A stretch of DNA of 64,000 nucleotides from contig NZ_JFKA01000016.1 in assembly GCF_002115755.1 (NCBI RefSeq), positions 1 to 64,000 of the forward strand, in the 5' to 3' direction. Shown piece by piece: positions 1 to 8,513 of this stretch. The notes under the pieces are model-generated. The model was not told the DNA's origin. It was given only the letters and a program-made list of their open reading frames with translations, and did not search any database. The stretch is from Thalassospira mesophila (GTDB taxonomy: Bacteria > Pseudomonadota > Alphaproteobacteria > Rhodospirillales > Thalassospiraceae). Position 1 is the first letter of the stretch; every line of letters begins with the position of its first letter. The translations under genes and the position numbers were made by a program.

Positions 1-27
1 CAGGTTCGAGTCCTGCTGCCGGAGCCA
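1..27 (+). tRNA. tRNA 3' end, cut by window edge (possibly tRNA-Asn)
   Basis: The first 27 bases have the form of a tRNA 3' end. The sequence shows most of the T arm (CAGG, the 7-base loop TTCGAGT, then CCTGC), the 3' acceptor strand TGCCGGA, a G discriminator and an encoded CCA. The 5' part with the anticodon lies outside the window, so the identity is not readable. A G discriminator with an acceptor beginning UCC is typical of tRNA-Asn, which is only a suggestion. Confidence 0.85.
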
Positions 28-35
28 ATTAAAAA

Positions 36-70
36 GGGACCGAACGTTTTGTTCGGTCCCTTTTTCTTTT
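36..70 (+). terminator. rho-independent terminator of the tRNA
   Basis: A perfect 10-bp stem (36-45 pairs with 51-60, GGGACCGAAC against GTTCGGTCCC) with a 5-base loop is followed by a long T-rich run (61-70). It directly follows the tRNA CCA end and should end that transcript. Confidence 0.93.
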
Positions 71-117
71 TGCAAGCCTTCCCTATCATGCGTTGCGACC
101 ACCAAAAGGAAACACCA

Positions 118-438
118 ATGAAAATTGCAAAAATTGAATTGCGCAAAGTTCAACTGGGCACACTTGGCGGGTCAAGCGATGGCTGGCTGATTGTCGGTGA
201 CAACGACGTTATTCACGGCACGGTCCATCCGATCGATGGCGATCTTTTCACCATTGCCTCGACCACCGATGAAAGAATACAGGCATTTGGTTGGTGCCCG
301 ATGTTTGACAGCCTTGAACATGTTCATAACGACGTCGCCATTGCCCTTGCGATGGGCGGTGCAGCAGAAGTTGAACAATGGCTTGAAGAATCCGAACGCC
401 ATGACCTGGATCACGCCCCTGACGGGCATTTGCACTAA
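118..438 (+). CDS. hypothetical protein, 106 aa
   Basis: I do not recognise this family. The start at 118 is chosen because it is preceded by an AAAAGGA ribosome-binding site eight bases upstream. An in-frame ATG at 49 lies inside the tRNA terminator and is rejected. The product is a small acidic, soluble-looking protein without signal peptide or membrane segment. Its C-terminus is rich in Glu, Asp and His (ends DHAPDGHLH), which could bind a metal, although that is only a composition remark. It stands alone, with about 235 non-coding bases before the next gene in which I see no feature. Confidence 0.7.
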   Translation: MKIAKIELRKVQLGTLGGSSDGWLIVGDNDVIHGTVHPIDGDLFTIASTTDERIQAFGWCPMFDSLEHVHNDVAIALAMGGAAEVEQWLEESERHDLDHAPDGHLH

Positions 439-673
439 AGCTGTTTGCATTCCAGCCTGTGTTACTTCACCCTGCTAAAGAACAATTTTTGTTCCAGAAA
501 TGTGAAGCCTGTCGCGGTTTTGATTCAGAACAAGGCAAATTGACGCCAGACGACATATTTTCCGCACCTGCGAAATACAGTTATTCTGATCGGGTCATTC
601 TGAACCGAAAACAGGTCACATAGCGCACAGATTGGCGCGGCGTCCATTCAGACAGCAAAGCGGGAATTCGGTT

Positions 674-3373
674 ATGAGCACAGTCAACCTAGAGCACCTC
701 TTCAAGCCGTCGTCAGTCGCCGTTATTGGCGCGTCCAACCGCCCGCATTCGGTTGGGCAGGTCATCATGCGCAATTTGCTGGCTGGCGGCTTTGACGGGC
801 CGATCATGCCGGTTAACCCGCGCAGCCAATCCATCGGCGGGGTTTTGGCTTATCCCGATGTTGAAAACCTTCCCGTGGTGCCGGAACTTGCCGTGATTTG
901 CGTGCCGCCAGCGGCCGTTATCCCGGTAATGGAATGTCTGGACCGCAAAGGCTGCAAGGCCGCCATTGTGCTAACAGCGGGCCTGGGCTCCACACCGCAT
1001 GATGAAACCCGCAGCGTCAAACAAATGATGCTGGAAATTGCCACACGCAACAAAATGCGCCTGTTAGGGCCAAACTGCCTGGGGCTGATGGTCCCGCCGA
1101 TTGGCCTGAATGCCAGCTTCAGCCATCAAAGTGCCAGCAAGGGTAAAATCGCCTTTGTCTCGCAATCAGGTGCGCTTTGCACAGCAGTTCTGGACTGGGC
1201 CGCCGCACGCGGGGTCGGGTTTTCGCATTTCGTGTCGCTGGGCGAATGCGATGATGTCGATTTTGGCGACGTAATTGACTATCTGGGGTCTGATCCCGAT
1301 ACTCGCGCGATTATGCTGTATATCGAATCGATCCACGAACGCCGCAGCTTTATTTCCGCCGCCCGTGCCGCGTCACGCAACAAACCCATCCTGTGCATTA
1401 AATCTGGCCGTTTTGCCGAGGGTGCCGCCGCCGCCGCATCGCATACCGGCGCGCTGGCCGGGGCGGATGATGTATTTGATGCCGCCATCAAACGCGCTGG
1501 CGTTTTGCGGGTCTATACCATCGCCGAAATGTTCTCGGCGGCTGAAACCCTGTCGCGCATGCGACCGTTTCGCGGCGACAAACTGGGTATTATCACCAAT
1601 GGTGGCGGGATTGGCGTTTTGGCCGTCGATGCCCTGATCGAACGCCACGGCCATCTTGCCCATCTTGAACAATCGACCATCGATAACCTTAACAGTGTGC
1701 TGCCCGATACATGGTCCCACGCCAACCCGGTTGATATTATTGGCGATGCGCCGGGCGAACGTTATGCCAAATCCATCGATATGGTCTTGGCCGACCCCAA
1801 TATTGACAGCCTGCTGGTCATGCATGCCCCAACCGCCATTACCGACCCGGTCGAGGTGGCCCGCGGGGTGATTGAACAGGTTAAGACCAGCAAAAAGAAC
1901 ATTCTGACCAACTGGGTGGGCGAAGCCACCGTTGCCCCAGCCCGCGTGTTGTTTAACGAAGCCGGCCTTCCGACCTATAACACGCCCGAACAGGCGGTTG
2001 CCGCCTTTCAGCACATGGTGAATTATCGCAAATTACAGGATTTGCTGATGGAAACACCACCATCAGTGCCCCAGGACTTCACCCCGGAAATCGACAAGGC
2101 GCGCGGCATTATTCATTTGGCCATCCATTCCGGCCGCACCATGCTGACCGAACCCGAAGCCAAGGCCGTTCTGGATTGTTACGGGATTAACACAGTTAAA
2201 ACCCTGTCGGTTGAAACTACCGAAGAAGCGGTTGCCACTGCTGAAAAAATCGGCTTCCCGATTGCCCTTAAAATTCTGTCAGATGATATCAGCCATAAAT
2301 CCGATGTGGGCGGCGTTGTTTTGAACCTTGAAAGCGGCGAAGAAGTTCATCGTGCCGCGACCAAGATGCTTAAAAACATTGGCAAGCAGTTCCCCGATGC
2401 CCGTTTGCGCGGCTTTACCGTGCAGGAAATGGTCAAACGCCAGAACGCCCGTGAACTGATTGTCGGCATGACCACCGACCCGATTTTCGGCCCGGTGATT
2501 TTGTTTGGCCACGGCGGTGTGGAAGTGGAAGTAGTGCGCGACCGCGCCATGGCATTGCCGCCCCTTAACATGAAGCTGGCCCGCGAACTGGTTGAAGGCA
2601 CACGCATTTATAACCTGTTAAAGGGCTATCGCGATGTGCCGCCGGTAAACCTGGAAGAGCTTTATATGACGCTGGTGCGCCTGTCGCAGTTGGTGGTGCA
2701 TCTGGGTGAAGTGGTCGAGCTCGACATGAACCCGCTGTTGATTGACCAGAAAGGCGTGATCGCCCTTGATGCCCGCATCAAGGTGACGCCGAAAGTCGTA
2801 AGCGACGACAAACGACTGGCCATTCACCCTTACCCGCGCCATTTAAAACAGGAAATTGTGCTTGAAGACGGCACAAAATACATGCTCCGCCCGATCAAAC
2901 CTGAAGATGAACCGGCACACTATGCATTCATGTCCAAGCTGACCCCGGAAGACATTCATTTCCGGTTCTTTGGCTCAGTGCGGGAATTGCCGCATTCGGA
3001 AATGGCCCGCCAGACCCAGCTGGATTACGACCGCGCCATGGCCTTTGTTGCCACCGTTCCTAACGGCACCTCGCAGGGCGATATTCACGGCATTGTGCAG
3101 GTGGCAATTGACCCGAACAATGAACATGCCGAATACGCTGTCATGGTGCGATCCGACATCAAGGGGCGCGGCCTTGGCCGGATCCTGATGGAAAAAATGA
3201 TCGAATTTTGCCGTGCCAAGGGTGTAGCCACCTTTATTGGTCAGGTATTGCCCAATAACCGGCGCATGCTCACGCTGTGTGAAAAACTGGGCTTTACCCG
3301 CAAATATCTGGAAGACGAAGAAGTCTTCGAGGTAACCTTGCCGCTGGATCAGCCGACCAAACCGCACGCGTAA
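674..3373 (+). CDS. NDP-forming acyl-CoA synthetase / GNAT acetyltransferase fusion (Pat/PatZ-like), 899 aa
   Basis: The domain order is that of bacterial protein lysine acetyltransferases of the PatZ/Pat type: a CoA-binding Rossmann domain (about 10-140, with VAVIGASNRP), succinyl-CoA-ligase-like domains (about 155-460), an ATP-grasp domain (about 490-700) and a C-terminal GNAT domain (about 730-890, acetyl-CoA loop KGRGLGR). Family members acetylate lysines, for example on acetyl-CoA synthetase. The segment SHTGALAG carries a His at residue 257, matching the phospho-histidine of active ADP-forming acyl-CoA synthetases. The classical PatZ proteins are reported to lack that residue, so this copy might keep synthetase activity. 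The ATG at 674 is preferred over an in-frame start at 632 because the family N-terminus begins there, with a weak GCGGGA ribosome site. It is monocistronic, followed by a terminator. Confidence 0.88.
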   Translation: MSTVNLEHLFKPSSVAVIGASNRPHSVGQVIMRNLLAGGFDGPIMPVNPRSQSIGGVLAYPDVENLPVVPELAVICVPPAAVIPVMECLDRKGCKAAIVLTAGLGSTPHDETRSVKQMMLEIATRNKMRLLGPNCLGLMVPPIGLNASFSHQSASKGKIAFVSQSGALCTAVLDWAAARGVGFSHFVSLGECDDVDFGDVIDYLGSDPDTRAIMLYIESIHERRSFISAARAASRNKPILCIKSGRFAEGAAAAASHTGALAGADDVFDAAIKRAGVLRVYTIAEMFSAAETLSRMRPFRGDKLGIITNGGGIGVLAVDALIERHGHLAHLEQSTIDNLNSVLPDTWSHANPVDIIGDAPGERYAKSIDMVLADPNIDSLLVMHAPTAITDPVEVARGVIEQVKTSKKNILTNWVGEATVAPARVLFNEAGLPTYNTPEQAVAAFQHMVNYRKLQDLLMETPPSVPQDFTPEIDKARGIIHLAIHSGRTMLTEPEAKAVLDCYGINTVKTLSVETTEEAVATAEKIGFPIALKILSDDISHKSDVGGVVLNLESGEEVHRAATKMLKNIGKQFPDARLRGFTVQEMVKRQNARELIVGMTTDPIFGPVILFGHGGVEVEVVRDRAMALPPLNMKLARELVEGTRIYNLLKGYRDVPPVNLEELYMTLVRLSQLVVHLGEVVELDMNPLLIDQKGVIALDARIKVTPKVVSDDKRLAIHPYPRHLKQEIVLEDGTKYMLRPIKPEDEPAHYAFMSKLTPEDIHFRFFGSVRELPHSEMARQTQLDYDRAMAFVATVPNGTSQGDIHGIVQVAIDPNNEHAEYAVMVRSDIKGRGLGRILMEKMIEFCRAKGVATFIGQVLPNNRRMLTLCEKLGFTRKYLEDEEVFEVTLPLDQPTKPHA

Positions 3374-3397
3374 CACCAAACCATTTCAAACAAACAA

Positions 3398-3431
3398 TCC
3401 CCCGCCAAACGAAAGTCTGGCGGGGGATTTT
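3398..3431. terminator. bidirectional rho-independent terminator
   Basis: A perfect 10-bp stem (3398-3407, TCCCCCGCCA, pairs with 3418-3427, TGGCGGGGGA) lies between the convergent acetyltransferase and MerR genes. T residues follow on the plus strand. Confidence 0.88.
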
Positions 3432-3458
3432 ATGTCAGGCCAACTCTCACGCGGCAGT

Positions 3459-3899
3459 TCAGGCACCAGCTTTCACTGGCATTTTTTTGCTGATTTCACG
3501 CAGTGATTCTTCCGGGTCCAGGCCCCGCTTGCGCAAGGCATCGGCGGCTTCGGATTCTATTTTGCGAAGTTCGCCCAATGTTGTTTGTACGTCGTCAAGC
3601 TGCTGTTCCAGCTCGGTAATGCGTTTGCGCCCGACCAGCATCAAATGTGCCAATTGTTCCGCATGGCTGCGGTCGGCATCATAAAGGTCGATATATTCCT
3701 TGATATCTTCCAGTGTGAAGCCTAGTCGTTTGCCCCGCAAAACCAGAACCAGCCGTGCGCGATCACGATAATTATATACGCGCGTCGCCCCTGCCCGTTG
3801 CGGCGACAGCAACCCCTTGGTCTCGTAAAAACGGATAGCCCGGGGCGTGATTTCAAACTCGTCGGCAAGTTCTGTAATGCTGTAAAGCTTATCGTTCAT
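3459..3899 (-). CDS. MerR-family transcriptional regulator (LiuR-like), 146 aa
   Basis: This is a one-component regulator with an N-terminal winged helix-turn-helix of MerR type. Residues 1-70 carry YSITELADEFEITPRAIRFY and the RGKRLGFTLEDIKEYIDLYD segment. A coiled-coil dimerisation helix follows (about 85-125). The N-terminal wording closely resembles LiuR-type regulators of branched-chain amino-acid and acyl-CoA catabolism, but no liu genes are nearby, so the regulon is unknown. No cysteine metal-binding cluster is visible, which argues against a metal sensor. An AAGAAG ribosome site precedes the ATG. A 12-base perfect palindrome about 75 bases upstream is a candidate operator for autoregulation. 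Confidence 0.85.
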   Translation of the reverse strand: MNDKLYSITELADEFEITPRAIRFYETKGLLSPQRAGATRVYNYRDRARLVLVLRGKRLGFTLEDIKEYIDLYDADRSHAEQLAHLMLVGRKRITELEQQLDDVQTTLGELRKIESEAADALRKRGLDPEESLREISKKMPVKAGA

Positions 3900-3971
3900 C
3901 TGTTCTTCTTATGCTTAAGACACCCAATCACCAGCATCACCCCACACCAACGTCAAAGTCAATAAATTTAC

Positions 3972-3983
3972 GCTAACGTTAGC
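3972..3983. promoter_or_regulatory. 12-base perfect palindrome, candidate MerR/LiuR operator
   Basis: GCTAACGTTAGC is a perfect palindrome in the 122-base gap between the MerR gene and the upstream beta-helix gene. MerR proteins bind dyad-symmetric sites in their own promoters, so the position suits autoregulation. Binding is inferred. Confidence 0.45.
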
Positions 3984-4021
3984 AGCAAACCCGAAGGCAT
4001 CGAATTGACGCGAATGCCGTC

Positions 4022-5506
4022 CTAGTCGTCACAATCGTCATTCTCCAAACACTGCCGAAGATATTCACGGTCAATCGGGCGATATTTGGGGCCGTCAAAC
4101 AGGCCGTTCCCGTCGATTGCCCCTGGCATCAACCCGTTGGCCGAATGCCAAACCGTGCCATCGGGCATGCCAACGGCCAGCGGTTGGGCAAAGGGTTCAG
4201 CCTTGCCGGGCACCAGTGCAAGATCACCGCAAATGCCCGCCCGAAAAACCTCGCCGCTTACCGGTGTACCGCCCAGATAAACGCCGGGATAATTGTCAAA
4301 TATTTCGGGGAATGTCGGGTGGTTGCAGATATCGCCGTCAAACGACACATTGTCAGCAGCCGATAAAACCAGATCTTCGCCCAGAAACGGTTGATCCGGC
4401 GTCATTAATCCCGGGGGCAATTGGCTGCTATCGGCATAACCAATGGCATTGCGACGGTGGCGCCAGTTTCGCGTGGTGCCCTTTTTTACATATTGCTGGC
4501 GCAGATAAAAACTGTTGTGAAAACATTCAAACGGTAATGTCGGCAAGGCATCGGGGTCTTTGCCAAATTTGAAAACAGCCCCGCCATTATTGTCGTCACC
4601 TTCGGGGCCCGGCCGCGAATCAAACCAGCCGCGATTGCCAAAATAATACCAGAATCCACCCTGCGCGCCATCTTGGGAAAACCATTTATGGCAGTTGTAA
4701 AGCTGGTTATAGGTCACCCACCAGTTCACGGCCACGGTTTCAGGTTCCACCGGGTTGTCGCGCACAAATGAAAACCGGTTATTGCTGATCACGACATTGC
4801 AATTGAACTGACCCAACGGTGCATCCTGATTTTCATCAGACAGGTCCAGCCGGATCGCATTGTAACAATGGCGAATATCGTTGCCGCGAATAACCACATC
4901 CCCGGCAATATTGTTGCTGCCAAAAAACGCACCATTCAAATAACGATAGGGTGCCTTTTCGCCCGGTACCAGTTCACCGTCATGGACCATCGCCCAGTTG
5001 ATATAGCGCCACAGGCTGTCGTCTTGCACCCAGTCGCACCGAACAATGGTTAAATGCCGACAGGCAGGGCCATCCGCATAAAAGGCATAAGTTCCGCCCA
5101 CAATCTGCATGTCCTTGAAGGTCAGATGGTGGCTGTTTTCCATGTAAACGGCACTGGGCCAGCATCGTTCTATCCGGATGTTATCCAGGCGGATATGGCA
5201 CCGGTTCACCATGCGAAATGCGGCATAACGCGCCGCGCCGGGGCTGGTGGCCGAAACCTCCGGGTCTGGCGGGCGACGCCCGTCAATGATCGCGCCATGC
5301 TCCCCGCGAATAATGATTGGTTCGGCCGCGGTGCCGTCGCGCGGCATGTCGATGGCTTCGGGCAGGAAATAGTTCCCCGGCAACAAACGGATCAAATCGC
5401 CCGGCTGGCTGCCCTCGATGGCGGCGCGCAATGTTTTCGTATCGCGCCATTCGCTATCCACCCAGTGATGCCCGCCATCGGGCGTCACATAAATCATCCG
5501 CAACAT
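4022..5506 (-). CDS. right-handed parallel beta-helix repeat protein, 494 aa
   Basis: The sequence shows repeating short beta-strand rungs with Asn and Gly turns, of the kind found in pectate-lyase-like parallel beta-helix proteins. Examples are HLTFKDMQIVGG, LTIVRCDW, VVIRGNDIRHCYNAIRLD and VVISNNRFSF. The N-terminus (DLIRLLPGNYFLPEAIDMP) is the usual cap of the Pel-like fold, in which a region of imposed ornament leads into an IIIRGEHGAIIDG rung. The start at 5506 is preferred over 5542 because AGGGGAG sits six bases before it. No signal peptide is visible, which is unusual because most relatives are secreted polysaccharide lyases or epimerases. The substrate is unknown. It lies upstream of, and on the same strand as, the MerR gene. 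Confidence 0.72.
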   Translation of the reverse strand: MLRMIYVTPDGGHHWVDSEWRDTKTLRAAIEGSQPGDLIRLLPGNYFLPEAIDMPRDGTAAEPIIIRGEHGAIIDGRRPPDPEVSATSPGAARYAAFRMVNRCHIRLDNIRIERCWPSAVYMENSHHLTFKDMQIVGGTYAFYADGPACRHLTIVRCDWVQDDSLWRYINWAMVHDGELVPGEKAPYRYLNGAFFGSNNIAGDVVIRGNDIRHCYNAIRLDLSDENQDAPLGQFNCNVVISNNRFSFVRDNPVEPETVAVNWWVTYNQLYNCHKWFSQDGAQGGFWYYFGNRGWFDSRPGPEGDDNNGGAVFKFGKDPDALPTLPFECFHNSFYLRQQYVKKGTTRNWRHRRNAIGYADSSQLPPGLMTPDQPFLGEDLVLSAADNVSFDGDICNHPTFPEIFDNYPGVYLGGTPVSGEVFRAGICGDLALVPGKAEPFAQPLAVGMPDGTVWHSANGLMPGAIDGNGLFDGPKYRPIDREYLRQCLENDDCDD

Positions 5507-5841
5507 TGTCGCTCCCCTGATCCCGTCAATTGCTGTTGGCAAATTTCATGCAGGCTTAACCGGTTTGAGTCAAAACACTCACCCGAATGCTACCCGACAA
5601 CCTACCAAACCCTACCACCTGCGCCTCATGCGGGAAACCACAACAACATCTACCCGGCACCGATAAACGCCGCATTCAAAGGGTAAAATTTCGGCAACAA
5701 TACAGTCAATTACATAGCGCGATAAAATTTCATACGATTTTTTATTTTTTATGATAAAAGTGATTTCAGTCACTTGACGAAACATTCTGATAAAATTAGC
5801 GTCTGCTGTCCACGCGATCTCCCCACATCAGAAAGGGTAAA
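5507..5841. other. AT-rich intergenic region between divergent genes
   Basis: The 335 bases hold no supportable gene. The second half is strongly AT-rich and contains a dyad (5759-5774), listed separately. It should hold the promoters of the beta-helix gene (minus) and of the DUF4198 gene (plus). Confidence 0.6.
5759..5774. promoter_or_regulatory. CRP/FNR-family-like operator candidate
   Basis: AGTGATTTCAGTCACT is a perfect inverted repeat of AGTGA with a 6-base spacer. It resembles CRP-family sites (TGTGA-N6-TCACA). It lies about 70 bases upstream of the DUF4198 gene and just before AT-rich sequence (TAAAAT at 5791-5796), where an activator of that gene would sit. The regulator is unknown. 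Confidence 0.4.
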
Positions 5842-6645
5842 ATGATGCAATTCCTTAAACCGTCGGTATGCCTGACATTCGCAACCAGCGTTGCTGTTTT
5901 TTCCTGTCTGTCAGGGGCGGCGCAGGCCCATTTTCAGGAATTGATCCCCAACACCAATGTGGTGGATCAGAACACGGGCAAGGACGTGCATTTTGATATG
6001 GTTTTCACCCATCCCACAGATATGGGGCCAACAATGGAAATGGCGCAGCCGGTTCAATTTGGCATGCAGGTCAACGGTCAGAAAACCGACCTTCTGGACC
6101 AGTTGACCCGCAACGATGTCGCGGGCAAACAGGCCTATCAGGCGGATGTTATTTTACCACGACCCGCCGGGTATGTTTTTTACGTTGAACCCAAACCCTA
6201 TTACGAACCGGCCGAAGGAAAATACATCGTCCAATACACCAAAACCGTGATTGATGCCTTCGGCGATGGCAGCGATTGGGACCAGATGGTCGGCTTTCCC
6301 GTCGAAATCGAACCTTTGTCGCGCCCCTATGGCCTGTGGGCCGGCAACAGCTTTCGCGGCATTGTCAAACATAACGGCGAACCGGTTCCCTTTGCCGAAA
6401 TCGAAGTGGAATTTCGCAATGACGGCAGCGTTAAATTGCCCAATGGCAGCTTTTCCACCCAGATCATCAAGGCCGATGCCAATGGCACATTTTCCTACAC
6501 CACGCCCTGGGCTGGCTGGTGGGTATTTGCAGCCCTGATCGAGGATGGCACCCTGCCCAGCCCCGATGGCAAAGTGAATGCACCGGTTGAACGCGGGGGT
6601 GTTTTGTGGATTAAAACCGATGATCCCATCGGCGCGAACAAATAA
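5842..6645 (+). CDS. DUF4198 periplasmic protein (NikK-like), 267 aa
   Basis: An N-terminal signal peptide is clear: a hydrophobic stretch ends at GAAQAH, so the mature protein would begin with HFQEL. The rest has the form of the DUF4198 family (NikK-like), with a beta-rich C-terminal half (GNSFRGIVKHNGEPVPFAEIEVEF and similar) of carboxypeptidase-regulatory/transthyretin type. In other bacteria such proteins sit beside nickel or cobalt importers and are thought to bind or deliver metal in the periplasm. The His directly after the cleavage site could be a metal ligand. AAAGGG precedes two adjacent ATG codons (5842 and 5845). It stands immediately upstream of the cobalt importer but outside the riboswitch-controlled unit. 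Confidence 0.8.
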   Translation: MMQFLKPSVCLTFATSVAVFSCLSGAAQAHFQELIPNTNVVDQNTGKDVHFDMVFTHPTDMGPTMEMAQPVQFGMQVNGQKTDLLDQLTRNDVAGKQAYQADVILPRPAGYVFYVEPKPYYEPAEGKYIVQYTKTVIDAFGDGSDWDQMVGFPVEIEPLSRPYGLWAGNSFRGIVKHNGEPVPFAEIEVEFRNDGSVKLPNGSFSTQIIKADANGTFSYTTPWAGWWVFAALIEDGTLPSPDGKVNAPVERGGVLWIKTDDPIGANK

Positions 6646-6812
6646 GCATCCCTTTTCATGCAATCAAAATTCATGACGCAATAATTGACGAATAAACCAT
6701 TTAAAAACAATATATTGTCAGATTATCTTGCGTCATACATTTTTATAAAAAATATGAAAAACAGCGTGGTGGCGCTTGACTTTTACCGTCTTTCGCCGCT
6801 ACGCTGTTGCTT

Positions 6813-6978
6813 GATCAAGGTGATCCGGGTTCGCCCGGATAAAAGGGAATACGGTGCCGTAATTTTACCCATGCCGTAGCTGCCCCCGCAACTGTAAGCG
6901 ACCAGAATTTTCAATGGCCACTGGAGCATTCCGGGAAGGCGAAAATTGTTATCGCAAGCCAGGAAACCTGCCTTGATC
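6813..6978 (+). promoter_or_regulatory. cobalamin riboswitch (B12 element)
   Basis: All conserved cobalamin-aptamer blocks are readable in order: AAAAGGGAATACGGTG (6841-6856), the CTGCCCCCGCAACTGTAA core (around 6880-6897), GCCACTGG (around 6917), GGGAAGGC (around 6933) and the B12 box AGCCAGGAAACCTGCC (6957-6972). The closing P1 helix is also present: GATCAAGG (6813-6820) pairs with CCTTGATC (6971-6978). It sits in the leader of cbiM, so cobalamin should repress cobalt uptake. The 179 bases from the aptamer to the cbiM start would hold the expression platform. I see no clear terminator there, only a possible long-range pairing (7012-7018 with 7070-7076), so control of translation initiation is possible. 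Confidence 0.96.
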
Positions 6979-7157
6979 GTCGAAGCTGTATCGGGCGGGG
7001 TGTACCGGTGGAACGGCGCGATTACGGCAGGGAACCAGTGTAACTCATCCTCGCCGTGTCGATCCTTTCCGCCGTTATGGCACCTTTCCCCCCGATATTT
7101 GCGCGATGATAAACCCGTCTGGTCATAATTGCGGCCAGCGCAGTAAAGGGCGACCCG

Positions 7158-7781
7158 ATGCATATTGTGGATGGTGTTTTGTCAACCGAGGTCGTGGTTG
7201 CGGGTGCAGTCATTGCAGTGGCTGGCATTGCCTTTGGTTTACGACAGGTCTCCATCGAAAACATGCCGCGTATTGCATTGCTCAGTGCTGTTTTTTTCGT
7301 CGCTTCCCTCATTCATGTGCCCATCGGCCCCACCAGCATTCATCTGATCATGAACGGTTTGCTGGGGCTGATCCTGGGCTGGGCGGCGGTTCCGGCGGTG
7401 TTTATTGCCCTGCTGTTACAGGCTGTTTTCTTCGGGTTTGGCGGCATCACGGTTCTGGGGGTTAATACCGTCAATATGGCCCTGCCCGCGATTGTTGTGT
7501 GGCTGGTCTTTGGGCCAATACTTGCCCGCACAGAGGGCCGCACCATGATGATTACGGCGTTCCTTGCCGGGTCTTTCGCCATTATGCTCAGTGCGGTTAT
7601 GGTTGGGGTGTCGCTAGCCCTGAGCGGGCAGGAATTTATCGCAACTGCACGGCTGGTTTTTGTCACCAATATTCCAATCATGGTTGTTGAAGGTTTCCTG
7701 ACAGCAGCGGCCTTTGGCCTGATCAAAAAGGTTCGCCCGGCCCTTTTGCTCTCAATCCCGACCACCAGCATGGCGACCTGA
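7158..7781 (+). CDS. cbiM: ECF cobalt transporter substrate-binding membrane component CbiM, 207 aa
   Basis: CbiM is the S component that binds cobalt in group-II ECF importers. The diagnostic N-terminus MHIVDG is present. In this family the N-terminal amine, His2 and a further His coordinate the metal, and SIHLIMNG (His62) supplies the likely third ligand. About six hydrophobic helices follow. An AAAGGG ribosome site lies 8 bases before the ATG. The upstream cobalamin riboswitch points to cobalt rather than nickel. It is the first gene of a tight unit with the NikL-like gene, cbiQ and cbiO. Confidence 0.93.
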   Translation: MHIVDGVLSTEVVVAGAVIAVAGIAFGLRQVSIENMPRIALLSAVFFVASLIHVPIGPTSIHLIMNGLLGLILGWAAVPAVFIALLLQAVFFGFGGITVLGVNTVNMALPAIVVWLVFGPILARTEGRTMMITAFLAGSFAIMLSAVMVGVSLALSGQEFIATARLVFVTNIPIMVVEGFLTAAAFGLIKKVRPALLLSIPTTSMAT

Positions 7782-7784
7782 TTT

Positions 7785-8513
7785 ATGACCGCGACATTCG
7801 CTGTGCATCCTCGCCGCCTGCAAACCCGCCTGCGCCAAAGCGCCCTTATGGCGCTGGTGCTTGCCGTGCTGACGATTGTCATGCTCGCCCTGCCCGGTGC
7901 CGCCAAGGCACACAGTTTTCATGTTTTTGCACTGGGGGATGGCAATATCATTGAAGGTTATGCCTATTTCGGCGGTGGCGCACGCCCGCAACATGCAAAG
8001 CTGTCGGTCGAAAACGGTGCTGGCAAAATGTTGCTGCAGGGCGAAACCAACGCCAATGGCGAATTTCGTTTTCAGGTGGATCATCTCGATGATTATGTCA
8101 TTCGCGCCAATACCGGCGACGGCCATGCCGCATCTTATTTGCTTAAATCATCCGAGCTTTCGGACGCTTTGCCAAAGGCGTCCAGCAACGTGGCCGAAAT
8201 TGTTGTTGCCCTTAACCCGGCTGACAGGTCTTCGGACACCGTAGCCTCCTTTTCTACGGCTCCCGACACGTCCGCATCCGGATCGGGTGAAAATGCGGCC
8301 TCACAACGCATTTCGATAACGCCAGAACAGCTTTCGCAGCTGGTAAGCCACGCCGTTGCCAAGCAGGTAAACCCGCTACGCGAACAGATTGTGGCTTATG
8401 AAGACAAGGTTCGTTTTTCCGATATCGTCGGCGGGCTTGGCATTATCATTGGTATTTTTGGCGTGATTGCCTGGTGGCAAGCGCGCCAGAAAATATCGAA
8501 CAAGCCGCAATGA
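7785..8513 (+). CDS. NikL/CbiN-like auxiliary component of the ECF cobalt transporter, 242 aa
   Basis: The protein has a signal-type N-terminal hydrophobic segment (about 18-42, ending AAKAH). A periplasmic beta-rich domain follows (about 45-145, EGYAYFGGGARPQHAKLSV and NANGEFRFQVDH). Then come a low-complexity Ser/Ala linker, a short amphipathic helix and a C-terminal transmembrane helix (about 205-230, IVGGLGIIIGIFGVIAWW). This is the architecture of NikL-type extra subunits of nickel/cobalt ECF systems, which replace CbiN. As in the DUF4198 protein, the mature end begins with His (HSFHVF), a plausible metal ligand. It starts three bases after the cbiM stop and overlaps cbiQ by ATGA. Confidence 0.78.
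   Translation: MTATFAVHPRRLQTRLRQSALMALVLAVLTIVMLALPGAAKAHSFHVFALGDGNIIEGYAYFGGGARPQHAKLSVENGAGKMLLQGETNANGEFRFQVDHLDDYVIRANTGDGHAASYLLKSSELSDALPKASSNVAEIVVALNPADRSSDTVASFSTAPDTSASGSGENAASQRISITPEQLSQLVSHAVAKQVNPLREQIVAYEDKVRFSDIVGGLGIIIGIFGVIAWWQARQKISNKPQ

Noticed and set aside
49-117. Upstream extension of the first small gene to an ATG at 49
   Set aside because: It runs through the tRNA terminator stem, and a good ribosome site stands before the ATG at 118.
1373-2014. 213-codon minus-strand frame inside the acetyltransferase gene
   Set aside because: It is a shadow of the well-supported plus-strand gene, with Gly/Ala-rich composition typical of antisense frames.
5054-5686. Long plus-strand open frame antisense to the beta-helix gene
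   Set aside because: It has no ribosome site or family pattern, and the minus-strand gene shows consistent beta-helix repeats with a strong ribosome site.
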